DNA of 19,681 nucleotides, taken from Azonexaceae bacterium (GTDB lineage: Bacteria > Pseudomonadota > Gammaproteobacteria > Burkholderiales > Rhodocyclaceae). This document shows positions 7,153 to 14,126 of the stretch, in pieces (positions within the stretch are counted from its first letter, which is position 1; every line of letters starts with the position of its first letter). The stretch covers positions 1 to 19,681 of the forward strand of contig SSTB01000125.1 of NCBI GenBank assembly GCA_009469665.1, written 5' to 3'. The notes beneath the pieces were generated by a model, which was given only the letters and a program-made list of their open reading frames with translations, was not told the DNA's origin and made no database searches. The position numbers and the translations under genes are program-made.

Positions 7153-8566
7153 CTTCGGCCGCGTGGTCGGCCAAACGGGAGCGCTCACCGCGCTGCAAGG
7201 TGATGTGGCCGGAATGGGGCCAGCCCTTGAATCGGTCCACCACGTAGGTGAGGCCGGAACTGCCCTCGGTCAGGTAGGGCGTGTCGATCTGGGCGATATT
7301 GCCCAGACAGATGACCTTGGTGCCGGGCCCGGCTCGGGTGACCAGGGTCTTCATCTGTTTGGGAGTGAGGTTCTGAGCCTCGTCAATGATGAGGTACTTC
7401 TTGATGAATGTGCGGCCGCGCATGAAATTGAGGGACTTGACCTTGATGCGGGAACGGATCAGATCGCGGGTCGCTGCTCGTCCCCATTCGCCCCCGTAGG
7501 GCCCTCCCTCGTCCTCGCTGTGGTTGAGGACGTCGAGATTGTCTTCCAGCGCGCCCATCCAGGGGGCCATCTTCTCTTCCTCGGTGCCCGGCAGGAAGCC
7601 GATGTCCTCGCCCACCGGCACGGTGACGCGGGTCATGATGATTTCCGTGTACAGCTTGTTTTCCAGTACCTGGGTCAGGCCCGCGGCCAGGGTCAGCAGG
7701 GTCTTGCCCGTTCCCGCCTGGCCGAGGAGGGTGACGAAATCGATGTCCGGATTCATGAGCAGGTTCATGGCGAAATTCTGCTCCCGGTTGCGGGCTGTGA
7801 TCCCCCACACCGCGTTCTTGGGGTGGGTGTAATCGACCAGGGTCTCCAGGACGGCGGTCTTGCCCCCCGTTTCCTTGACGATGGCGGAAAAGCCGTCCGC
7901 TTCCAGCCAGACGAATTCATTGATGAGCAGGCTGGGGCACAGGGGACCCTTGATGCGGTAGTAGGTCTTGCTGTCCCGCTTGCCGGATTCCATGCCCTGG
8001 CCGTGCTTGTCCCAGAAATTGTCGGGGAGTGCCCGGGTGCCGGTGTAGAGGATGTCGGTATCCTCCAGCACTTTGTCGTTGAAGTAGTCCTCCGCCGGAA
8101 GGCCCAGGGAGCGGGCCTTGATGCGCATGTTGATGTCCTTGGACACCAGGATGACCGAGCGCTTGGGGTGCTTGCGCTGGAGGTGGATGACTACCGCCAG
8201 AATCTGGTTGTCCACCTTCGAGGTGGGCAGGGCGGGAGGTAACTCGGAGCTGATGGCCTCGGTCTGCAGGAAGAGGTTTCCCGAAGCCAGCTTGCTCGAT
8301 GGTTCAAAGAGAGGTATTCCGTGCTCTATGGCATCTTCGCCCTTGGCCAGCAGGTCATCGAGGACGCGCGACACCTGGCGGGCATTGCGGGCGATTTCCG
8401 ACATGCCCTTCTTGTGATTGTCCAGTTCCTCCAGGGTCATCATGGGGATGAACACATCGTGCTCCTCGAAGCGGAAGAGGCAGCTCGGGTCGTGCATCAG
8501 CACATTGGTATCGAGGACGAAAATCTTGCTGGGGGCGGCTTTCTTGGCGGCGGGCTGGCGCGGCAT
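7145..8566 (-). CDS. PIN domain-PhoH family ATPase (PhoH2/YlaK type)
   Basis: A 473-residue two-domain protein expected to couple an RNA-cleaving PIN domain with an RNA-dependent PhoH ATPase/helicase in the cytoplasm. The PIN domain spans about 12-175, with the conserved acidic residues Asp19 in FVLDTNVL, Glu46/Glu47 in TLEELD and Asp144 in VSKDINMR. The PhoH domain spans about 245-470, with Walker A GQAGTGKT (282-289), GEDIGFLPG, and Walker B LIIDEAQNLTP (392-401). Stand-alone PhoH proteins lack the PIN part; the fused form is widespread in bacteria, and some members were described as toxin-antitoxin related. No separate antitoxin gene is visible here. The ATG at 8566 has AGGA about 11 bases upstream. 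The peroxiredoxin gene ends 24 bp upstream on the same strand, suggesting an operon. Confidence 0.94.
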   Translation of the reverse strand: MPRQPAAKKAAPSKIFVLDTNVLMHDPSCLFRFEEHDVFIPMMTLEELDNHKKGMSEIARNARQVSRVLDDLLAKGEDAIEHGIPLFEPSSKLASGNLFLQTEAISSELPPALPTSKVDNQILAVVIHLQRKHPKRSVILVSKDINMRIKARSLGLPAEDYFNDKVLEDTDILYTGTRALPDNFWDKHGQGMESGKRDSKTYYRIKGPLCPSLLINEFVWLEADGFSAIVKETGGKTAVLETLVDYTHPKNAVWGITARNREQNFAMNLLMNPDIDFVTLLGQAGTGKTLLTLAAGLTQVLENKLYTEIIMTRVTVPVGEDIGFLPGTEEEKMAPWMGALEDNLDVLNHSEDEGGPYGGEWGRAATRDLIRSRIKVKSLNFMRGRTFIKKYLIIDEAQNLTPKQMKTLVTRAGPGTKVICLGNIAQIDTPYLTEGSSGLTYVVDRFKGWPHSGHITLQRGERSRLADHAAEVL

Positions 8567-8590
8567 CGGGGAGTCTTTCCTGGGGAAGGG

Positions 8591-9079
8591 TCAGAGGGTC
8601 TGCACGAAATCGAGCACTTCCTGGGCATGGCCGGGAACCTTGACCCCCCGCCACTCTCGGCGCAGCACGCCCTTGCGGTCGGCAACGAAGGTGCTGCGCT
8701 CGATGCCCCGTACCGCCTTGCCGTACAGGGTTTTCATCTTGATGACCCCGAACAGGGTCGACGCCGTTTCGTCCTTGTCGCACAGGAGTTCGAAGGGAAG
8801 TTCTTGCTTGGCCTTGAAGTTCTCGTGGGACTTCAGGCTGTCGCGGGAAATGCCGAAGACCACGGCTCCGGCCGCGACGAAGCGTTCGTGCAGGTCGCGG
8901 AACTGCTGCGCTTCGGTGGTGCAGCCCGGCGTGCTGTCCTTGGGATAGAAATAGAGAACGATCACCTTGCCGGCCAGGGCGGCCGGGGTGAAGGTGCCGC
9001 CTCCGGTGGTTGCGAGGGAGAAATCGGGCAGGGCTTGATCGAGCATTGGGGGTCTTTGCGTTGTCATGGTCGCTTGCAT
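8591..9079 (-). CDS. bcp: thioredoxin-dependent thiol peroxidase, Bcp/PrxQ type
   Basis: A cytoplasmic peroxiredoxin that reduces hydrogen peroxide and organic hydroperoxides. The product (162 residues from the first ATG) has the AhpC/TSA fold: FYPKDSTPGCTTEA with the peroxidatic Cys53, GISRDSLKSHENF, and LYGKAVRGIERSTFVAD. The resolving Cys found five residues after the peroxidatic Cys in E. coli Bcp is absent (Gln58); Cys100 is the only other obvious candidate. Three in-frame ATGs (9079, 9067, 9046) are possible and none has a Shine-Dalgarno. The last gives MLDQALPDFSL, which looks most like family starts, so the first 11 residues may not be translated. It is divergent from the ProQ-like gene and upstream of the PhoH-like gene by 24 bp. 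Confidence 0.92.
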   Translation of the reverse strand: MQATMTTQRPPMLDQALPDFSLATTGGGTFTPAALAGKVIVLYFYPKDSTPGCTTEAQQFRDLHERFVAAGAVVFGISRDSLKSHENFKAKQELPFELLCDKDETASTLFGVIKMKTLYGKAVRGIERSTFVADRKGVLRREWRGVKVPGHAQEVLDFVQTL

Positions 9080-9178
9080 TGTGGAGAATAGTTCGGCGCA
9101 GGGTCAAGCCGGCACGGCCTTCGGCATGGGACAAATTCCGCTAAACTCCCGGCTCGCCCACCTGTTCCCGCTTTGCCC

Positions 9179-9577
9179 ATGACCGCCACCGAAAAGAAAA
9201 CCGGTTCCCGCCGCAATCTGCTGCTCGATTCCCTGCGGGCCGATTACGCCGTCTTCCGCGACACCTTGCCCCTGGCCATCGGGATTCACAAGGTCCTGCG
9301 CGAGCGACACCCCGATTTCGAGGCACCCGCCCTGCGCACCGCCCTGCGTCTGCACACCACCTCAACCGCGTATCTCAAGGCCATCGCCAAGGCGGAGCAG
9401 CGCTTCGATCTGGACGGCGCACCGGCGGGGGAAGTCAGCGCCGAACAGCGGCAGCAGGCTGAGACCGAATTGCGGGAACGCTTCAAGAAATCCGCCGATC
9501 GCCGCAAGAACGAGGCCGAGGCCGCCCGGCGGCAGGAAAAGCTGGAGGAACTGGCGCGCAAGTTCAGTCGCAGCTGA
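9179..9577 (+). CDS. ProQ/FinO-domain RNA chaperone (short form)
   Basis: A 132-residue protein with a ProQ/FinO RNA-binding domain (about 12-100): FRDTLPLAIGIHKVLRERHPDF, then ALRTALRLHTTSTAYLKAIAKAEQRFDLDGAP. This domain binds structured sRNAs and mRNA 3' ends and mediates sRNA-mRNA pairing. A basic, strongly helical tail (about 95-132, rich in Glu, Arg and Lys) follows; the C-terminal Tudor-like domain of E. coli ProQ is missing, as in other short betaproteobacterial and Neisseria forms. ATG at 9179 is taken over an in-frame TTG at 9173. A weak -10-like TAAACT lies at 9142-9147. The stop TGA is formed by the first bases of repeat copy B. Confidence 0.9.
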   Translation: MTATEKKTGSRRNLLLDSLRADYAVFRDTLPLAIGIHKVLRERHPDFEAPALRTALRLHTTSTAYLKAIAKAEQRFDLDGAPAGEVSAEQRQQAETELRERFKKSADRRKNEAEAARRQEKLEELARKFSRS

Positions 9578-9740
9578 GATCCTATGAAAATTTCATTCCC
9601 CCCAGCTCGTCATGCCCCGCTGCGCCCGCTCGGCGTTGCCAATGCTCGCCATAGCCTGAGCTCTGGCAGTGCTTCGCGCCTTGATCGTGCACTCCTGTGC
9701 ACGCCGCTCGGGCGCGCCCGAAAAATTCACAGGCTCTGAG
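9574..9740 (+). repeat. dispersed ~167-bp palindromic element, copy B
   Basis: A 167-bp imperfect palindrome running from CTGAGATCCTATGAAAA to AAAAATTCACAGGCTCTGAG. It has the same length as copy A and is highly similar to A's complement; CTCGTCA lies at offset 32 and CTCGCCATAGC at offset 71, exactly as in A. Its terminal CTGAG includes the TGA stop of the ProQ-like gene (9575-9577), and its other end has an in-frame TGA just upstream of the next gene. Apparent frames inside it (…SGAPEKFTGSE…) are taken as noncoding. Confidence 0.85.
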
Positions 9741-9757
9741 CGGTTCGCGGGTTCTTC

Positions 9758-10648
9758 GTGCACCCTGACCACAGCGTTTCCCGCAACGAGCGCATTCCGG
9801 TCGGGGCGATCCGCTACAACGTTCGCCATTGGGGGCCGCCCGGAGCACCGCTCCTTTTCCTTCTGCACGGCTGGATGGATTCCTCGCCCACCTTTCAGTT
9901 CGTGGTCGAGGCCCTGGGGGGCGAGTGGCACGTCATCGCCCCGGATTGGCGGGGCTACGGGGCCAGCACCTGGCTGGGGCGGCCCTACTGGTTCGCCGAC
10001 TACTACGCTGATCTGGACGCGCTGCTACACCATTATTCCTCGGTCGCCCCCGCGCGGCTGGTGGGACACAGCATGGGGGCAAGTATCGCCGCGGCCTACG
10101 CTGGCGCGCGGCCGGAGCGGGTTTCAGGTCTGGTCATGCTTGATTTTCTCGGCCTGCCCGAGGCTGGTCCGGACGAGGCGCCCACGCGGCTCCGCCATTG
10201 GCTGGAAACCCTGGACGATCCACCTGCCCTGCGGAGCTATGCGGATTGCGGCGAATTGGCCCGGCGCCTGCGTTATTCCAACCCCCGCCTCAGTGTGGAA
10301 CGGGCTGAATTCCTTGCCCGGGAGTGCGGGTGCGTGACGCCCGAGGGGAGAGTCGTCCTGGCCTGCGACCCCTGGCATCGGCACCCGGCGCCGGTACCCT
10401 ATCAAGTCGCCGACGCCATGGCGTGCTGGTGCGCCATCATGGCACCGGTCCGCCTGCTCGTTGCAGAACAGGGCTACGTGACGGAGCGCTTCGCCGACAA
10501 TGCGGCCGATCTGGCCCGGCGCCTGGCGTGTTTCTCGCGCCTCAGTCGGGAGGACATCGCAGATTGCGGCCACAATCTGCACCACGACCAGCCGGAGCGT
10601 GTGGCCGCAGCGATCGAGAACTTCTTCCTGCTCGCGGATCGGGTATAG
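9758..10648 (+). CDS. alpha/beta hydrolase
   Basis: A 296-residue alpha/beta-hydrolase-fold protein, cytoplasmic (no signal peptide), substrate unknown. Visible motifs are the oxyanion HGWMDSS (37-43), PDWRGYGAS (62-70), the nucleophile elbow GHSMGA (Ser105) and a C-terminal His in DCGHNLHHDQPE (probably His272). The usual Asp after strand 7 is not obvious; VAEQGY offers a Glu (237) instead. An in-frame TGA at 9737-9739 closes the frame, so translation must begin after repeat copy B. GTG at 9758 is the first plausible start, with only a weak GCGGG ahead. The gene starts 18 bp after copy B and ends 22 bp from the convergent epd. It resembles general esterase, epoxide hydrolase and lipase relatives; no finer call is justified. 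Confidence 0.85.
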   Translation: MHPDHSVSRNERIPVGAIRYNVRHWGPPGAPLLFLLHGWMDSSPTFQFVVEALGGEWHVIAPDWRGYGASTWLGRPYWFADYYADLDALLHHYSSVAPARLVGHSMGASIAAAYAGARPERVSGLVMLDFLGLPEAGPDEAPTRLRHWLETLDDPPALRSYADCGELARRLRYSNPRLSVERAEFLARECGCVTPEGRVVLACDPWHRHPAPVPYQVADAMACWCAIMAPVRLLVAEQGYVTERFADNAADLARRLACFSRLSREDIADCGHNLHHDQPERVAAAIENFFLLADRV

Positions 10649-10670
10649 GAATTCGGCGTCAGGATGCCCG

Positions 10671-11693
10671 TCAGGGCAGGCGGCGTCCCCAGTAGGCGGC
10701 AATGTCGAGCATGCGATTGGCGAATCCCCACTCGTTGTCGAACCAGATGAATATGTCCAGAAGGCGGTCGCCTGACAGGCGGGTTTGGCTGCCGTCGATG
10801 ATGGCCGATTCCGGGCTGTGGATGAAATCCGTCGAGGCGTGGGGTTCCTCGGTCCAGCCGATGCGCCCGCCGGAACCTGCGGCGGCCCGCCGCAGGCAGG
10901 CGTTGACTGCGGCGAGGTCCGCTGGCCGGGCCAGACGGGCCACCAACCCGATAGCGGAAACGTTGGGCACCGGGATGCGGATCGCCTTGGCATCGATACG
11001 CCCTTGCAGATGGGGCAGCAGCCGCTCGATACCGCGGGCCAGTCCTGTGGCTACCGGGATCATGGACTGCATGGCCGAACGGGTCCGGCGCAAGTCGGCG
11101 TGGTGGTAGCCGTCGACCAGGGGCTGGTCGTTCATGACCGAATGCAGGGTGGTGAGGAGGCCCTGCTCGATGCCGAAAGCCTCGTCCAGGAGGGCAAGCA
11201 GCGGCACGGCGGCGTTGGTCGTGCAGGATGCGGCGGAAACGATGCGTTCGCGCCCGCTCAGTCGGGCTTCGTTGAAGCCGTAGACGACGGTGCGATCCAC
11301 ATCCTCGGCGCTGTGGGCCGGTTGGGAAAGGAGCAGGCGAGGGCAACCGGCCGCGATGAAGGCTTCGAGTTCCCCGCGGTGAGCATAACGGCCCGAAGCC
11401 TCGACCAGGAGATCGATGCCCAGGGCCTTCCAATCCACGTCTTGCGGCCTTCGACCGTGGCTCACCACGATGGGCTGGCTGTCGATGAGCAGGGTGTCGG
11501 GCGCCACTTCCACTTGCGCGGCGAAGCGGCCGTGGGTCGAGTCGAAGCGGGTCAGGTAGGCCATGCTTTCGAGATCGGCGGGCTCGTTGATGGCGACGAC
11601 GATTATGTCATGACGATGGGGCGAGGCGTGCAGGGCGCGCAGGAAACAGCGGCCGATGCGGCCGTAGCCGTTGATGGCGAGACGCAGGCTCAT
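10671..11693 (-). CDS. epd: erythrose-4-phosphate dehydrogenase-type GAPDH homologue
   Basis: An NAD-dependent dehydrogenase of the GAPDH superfamily; Epd oxidises D-erythrose 4-phosphate to 4-phosphoerythronate on the DXP-independent route to pyridoxal phosphate. The 340-residue product has the Rossmann start AINGYGRIGR (6-15), INEPADLESMAYLTRFDSTHGRF, the active-site Cys157 in SAASCTTNA, the catalytic His184 in TTLHSVMNDQ, DLRRTRSAMQSMIPV, and DNEWGFANRMLD. The HSVMND and DLRRTRSA wording is closer to Epd than to glycolytic GapA. The usual Asn two residues before the catalytic Cys (SNASC) is Ala (SAASC). The ATG at 11693 has no clear Shine-Dalgarno. It is convergent with the hydrolase and divergent from the HDOD kinase. 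A GAPDH role cannot be excluded. Confidence 0.88.
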   Translation of the reverse strand: MSLRLAINGYGRIGRCFLRALHASPHRHDIIVVAINEPADLESMAYLTRFDSTHGRFAAQVEVAPDTLLIDSQPIVVSHGRRPQDVDWKALGIDLLVEASGRYAHRGELEAFIAAGCPRLLLSQPAHSAEDVDRTVVYGFNEARLSGRERIVSAASCTTNAAVPLLALLDEAFGIEQGLLTTLHSVMNDQPLVDGYHHADLRRTRSAMQSMIPVATGLARGIERLLPHLQGRIDAKAIRIPVPNVSAIGLVARLARPADLAAVNACLRRAAAGSGGRIGWTEEPHASTDFIHSPESAIIDGSQTRLSGDRLLDIFIWFDNEWGFANRMLDIAAYWGRRLP

Positions 11694-11853
11694 GGAAGAA
11701 GGGGGAAAAACGAAGGCGCGGAGCTTAGCACGTCGGAGCGCTCAGGCCCTCCCGCTGCGCTGCGCCCTCGATAGGTCCAATTTGGCCCGGTCGCGGCAAA
11801 ATTCACGATTGCGCTTAGCGTTGCCGCAGTGGCGGGTACCGTCGCCCTGAGCC

Positions 11854-11864
11854 TATGATATTCT
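11854..11864 (+). promoter_or_regulatory. -10 promoter candidate for the HDOD kinase
   Basis: TATGATATTCT offers two overlapping -10-like hexamers (TATGAT and TATTCT) in otherwise GC-rich DNA, 17-27 bases before the first ATG at 11881. No convincing -35 is present. The 187-bp gap 11694-11880 between epd and this gene shows no other feature. Confidence 0.3.
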
Positions 11865-11880
11865 GGGCCTTTCCGGGCGG

Positions 11881-14070
11881 ATGAGGATTTCCGCCGGGGG
11901 TATTTGCGGGGGCAGGCGGGGCAGAATGATGAGTGGCGGGGCAGCAGGCACGATGGCCGCGGCGGCGGCGGGCGCAGGGCCGCGGGATTTCCGCGGCAAG
12001 CTCGCCATGGCGCGCCTGCCGTCCATGCCCCAGGTTCTGCTGCGCCTCCTTGATCTTTGCCACAAGGAGGATGTCTCCCTCGTCGATCTGGCGGGCGTGG
12101 TGGGCAAGGACGCTGCCATGGCGGCCAGGGTCTTCGCCCTGGCCTCGTCTTCCGCCTACCACGGGCGGGGGCGCCCCAGCACCCTGGAGCAATGCCTGTC
12201 GCTTCTGGGCATGAATGCCATCAAGACTGTCGTCATCAATGAATCGGTGATGCAGGTCTTCAATCGTTTTACTTCCGGGCGGGACGTAGACCTGAAGCGT
12301 TTCTGGGGCCATTCCCTGCGCACCGCCCTCATCGCCCGGGAACTCGCCCGGCGCGGCAGCGACGACGCCAGTCCCGAAGAAGCCTATCTGGGCGGCCTGC
12401 TGCACGACGTGGGCCAGCTGGCCATCCTGGCTTCGGACCCGGAGACCTATACCCGCATTTTCTATGAGTACGAGGACAACCAGGCACTGTGCGCCCGGGA
12501 GACCGAGGTCTTTGCCCTGACCCACGCCGAGGTGGGAGCCTGGCTGGTGGAAAAATGGGAACTCGACTCCTTCCTGGGTGACAGCGTGCTTTATCACCAC
12601 GAGTCCACGGCGCGGGTTGCGGCAGCGCATCCCCTGGTGCGCATCGTGCTGGCGGCCAACCGCTTGGCGGTTCTGCGGGGCGTGGAACCCGGCGAGGAAG
12701 AGAACGCGCTGGTCGCCCTTACCGGGGCGGCGGTTTCCGATCTGGGGGGCCTGCTTGAGGCGGTCGAAATCGAGCTGGTCTCGGTGGCGGAGCAACTGGG
12801 CATCCAGCTTCCGGGCCCGGCAGACGTTCCCGCTGTCGTTGCCCGTCCGGCCATTTCCGAGGCCGACGAAGTGGCCCTTCTCGCCTCCCGCATCCAGGAC
12901 GTGCTCCTGGTCGATCAGACCCTGGCCGGCCAGGGGCCGGCCGATGGGGCCGAGGCGGCCGTCCAGGGCCTGTCCAGGGCCATCAAACTGCTTTTCGACG
13001 TCGATCCGGCCCTGTGGTTCGAAGCCGTCGGCGAGCGCTTCGAAGCCCGTCCGCTGGGCCTCAAGGGCAACCGTCTGGCCCAGTTGGGATTCGCCCGCAA
13101 CTCCGGATCCCGGCTGGCTTCCACCCTGACTGAGGGCCCCTCGTTCCTCCTTGCCGGACAGCGGGGAGGGGAAATCATCGATGAGCAGATCCTGCGCCTA
13201 GTGGGGGGCGAGGGGGTACTCGTCCTCCCTCTTGCGACCCGGCGCCGGGCGGTCGGGCTCCTGGTGGCGCGGGTCAATGGCTTTGCCGAGCGCGAGGCCC
13301 TGGAACGCAGGTCGGCCTGCCTTACCCATTTTGGTCGTGGCGCGGCGGAGGTCCTGGAATCCGTGAAGGGCGGGCAGCGTTCCCCGGGGGGCGACAAGGG
13401 TCTCGAATTGCGCCTCAACAGCCTCGTGCACGAAATCAGCAATCCCCTGTCCATCATCCGTAACTACCTGCATGTCCTGGAAGCCGAGTGCGCCGACAAG
13501 GCCTTTGCCCCTCCGGAACTGGGCGTGGTGCGGGGCGAGATCGACCGTATCGGCAAGATTCTCCACTCGGTGCGCCAAGGACGGGAAAAGCCGAGGTCTG
13601 GCGGGGGCGCATCCCTGAATCTCAACAAGGTCATCGGCGAGATCGTGTCCCTGTGTCGCAGTTCCCTGTCCGTGGGGCCTGGCATCGACATCCGGCTCGA
13701 CCTTTCGTCCGAGCTTCCGGACATCGCCACCGACGGGGATGGCGTCAAGCAATTGCTCCTCAATCTGTTGAAGAACGCCATCGAGGCCATGCCGAACGGT
13801 GGCATCGTGCGCGTGACGACGGCGCCCTGGGGATCGGGGTCGGGCGCATCCCACGCCGAAATCGCCATCGAGGACAACGGCCCCGGGATCCCCAAGGAAA
13901 TCCTCGCCCGCCTCTACCAGCAGGTCGCCAGCACCAAGGGGGGCCAGCATCAGGGCATCGGGCTGGCCATCGTCGGACAACTGGTGCGGGATCTGCGCGG
14001 CCTCATCAACTGCCGCTCCAGCGCCCAGGGCACCCGGTTCCAGATTCTTCTGCCCTTCTCCGGAAAGTAA
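11881..14070 (+). CDS. HDOD domain-containing sensor histidine kinase
   Basis: A 729-residue soluble signalling protein with three parts. The HDOD domain (about 38-250) contains LPSMPQVLLRLLDL, GMNAIKTVVI, GGLLHDVGQL (His175, Asp176) and YHHEST. A middle region (about 320-490) resembles a weak GAF-like sensor. The histidine kinase core has the phosphoacceptor His517 in LVHEISNPLSIIRNYL, the N-box NLLKNAIEAM (Asn632), DNGPGIP (from Asp665) and GIGLAIV (692-698). No membrane segment is seen. The start is uncertain: ATGs at 11926 and 11929 follow GGGGCAGA and would remove an unusual Gly/Arg-rich leader. The REC-PAS-GGDEF-EAL gene begins about 60 bp downstream on the same strand and is the likely phosphorylation partner. 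Confidence 0.92.
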   Translation: MRISAGGICGGRRGRMMSGGAAGTMAAAAAGAGPRDFRGKLAMARLPSMPQVLLRLLDLCHKEDVSLVDLAGVVGKDAAMAARVFALASSSAYHGRGRPSTLEQCLSLLGMNAIKTVVINESVMQVFNRFTSGRDVDLKRFWGHSLRTALIARELARRGSDDASPEEAYLGGLLHDVGQLAILASDPETYTRIFYEYEDNQALCARETEVFALTHAEVGAWLVEKWELDSFLGDSVLYHHESTARVAAAHPLVRIVLAANRLAVLRGVEPGEEENALVALTGAAVSDLGGLLEAVEIELVSVAEQLGIQLPGPADVPAVVARPAISEADEVALLASRIQDVLLVDQTLAGQGPADGAEAAVQGLSRAIKLLFDVDPALWFEAVGERFEARPLGLKGNRLAQLGFARNSGSRLASTLTEGPSFLLAGQRGGEIIDEQILRLVGGEGVLVLPLATRRRAVGLLVARVNGFAEREALERRSACLTHFGRGAAEVLESVKGGQRSPGGDKGLELRLNSLVHEISNPLSIIRNYLHVLEAECADKAFAPPELGVVRGEIDRIGKILHSVRQGREKPRSGGGASLNLNKVIGEIVSLCRSSLSVGPGIDIRLDLSSELPDIATDGDGVKQLLLNLLKNAIEAMPNGGIVRVTTAPWGSGSGASHAEIAIEDNGPGIPKEILARLYQQVASTKGGQHQGIGLAIVGQLVRDLRGLINCRSSAQGTRFQILLPFSGK

Positions 14071-14126
14071 TAGACGCCGCCGTTTAGCGGGTACAATCCT
14101 CCGCAGCATTTGCGTTCCGTTCGGGG

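Noticed and set aside
7145..9079. A PhoH-VapC-like toxin-antitoxin module
   Set aside because: The PIN-PhoH protein is present, but no small antitoxin gene precedes it; the upstream gene is a peroxiredoxin.
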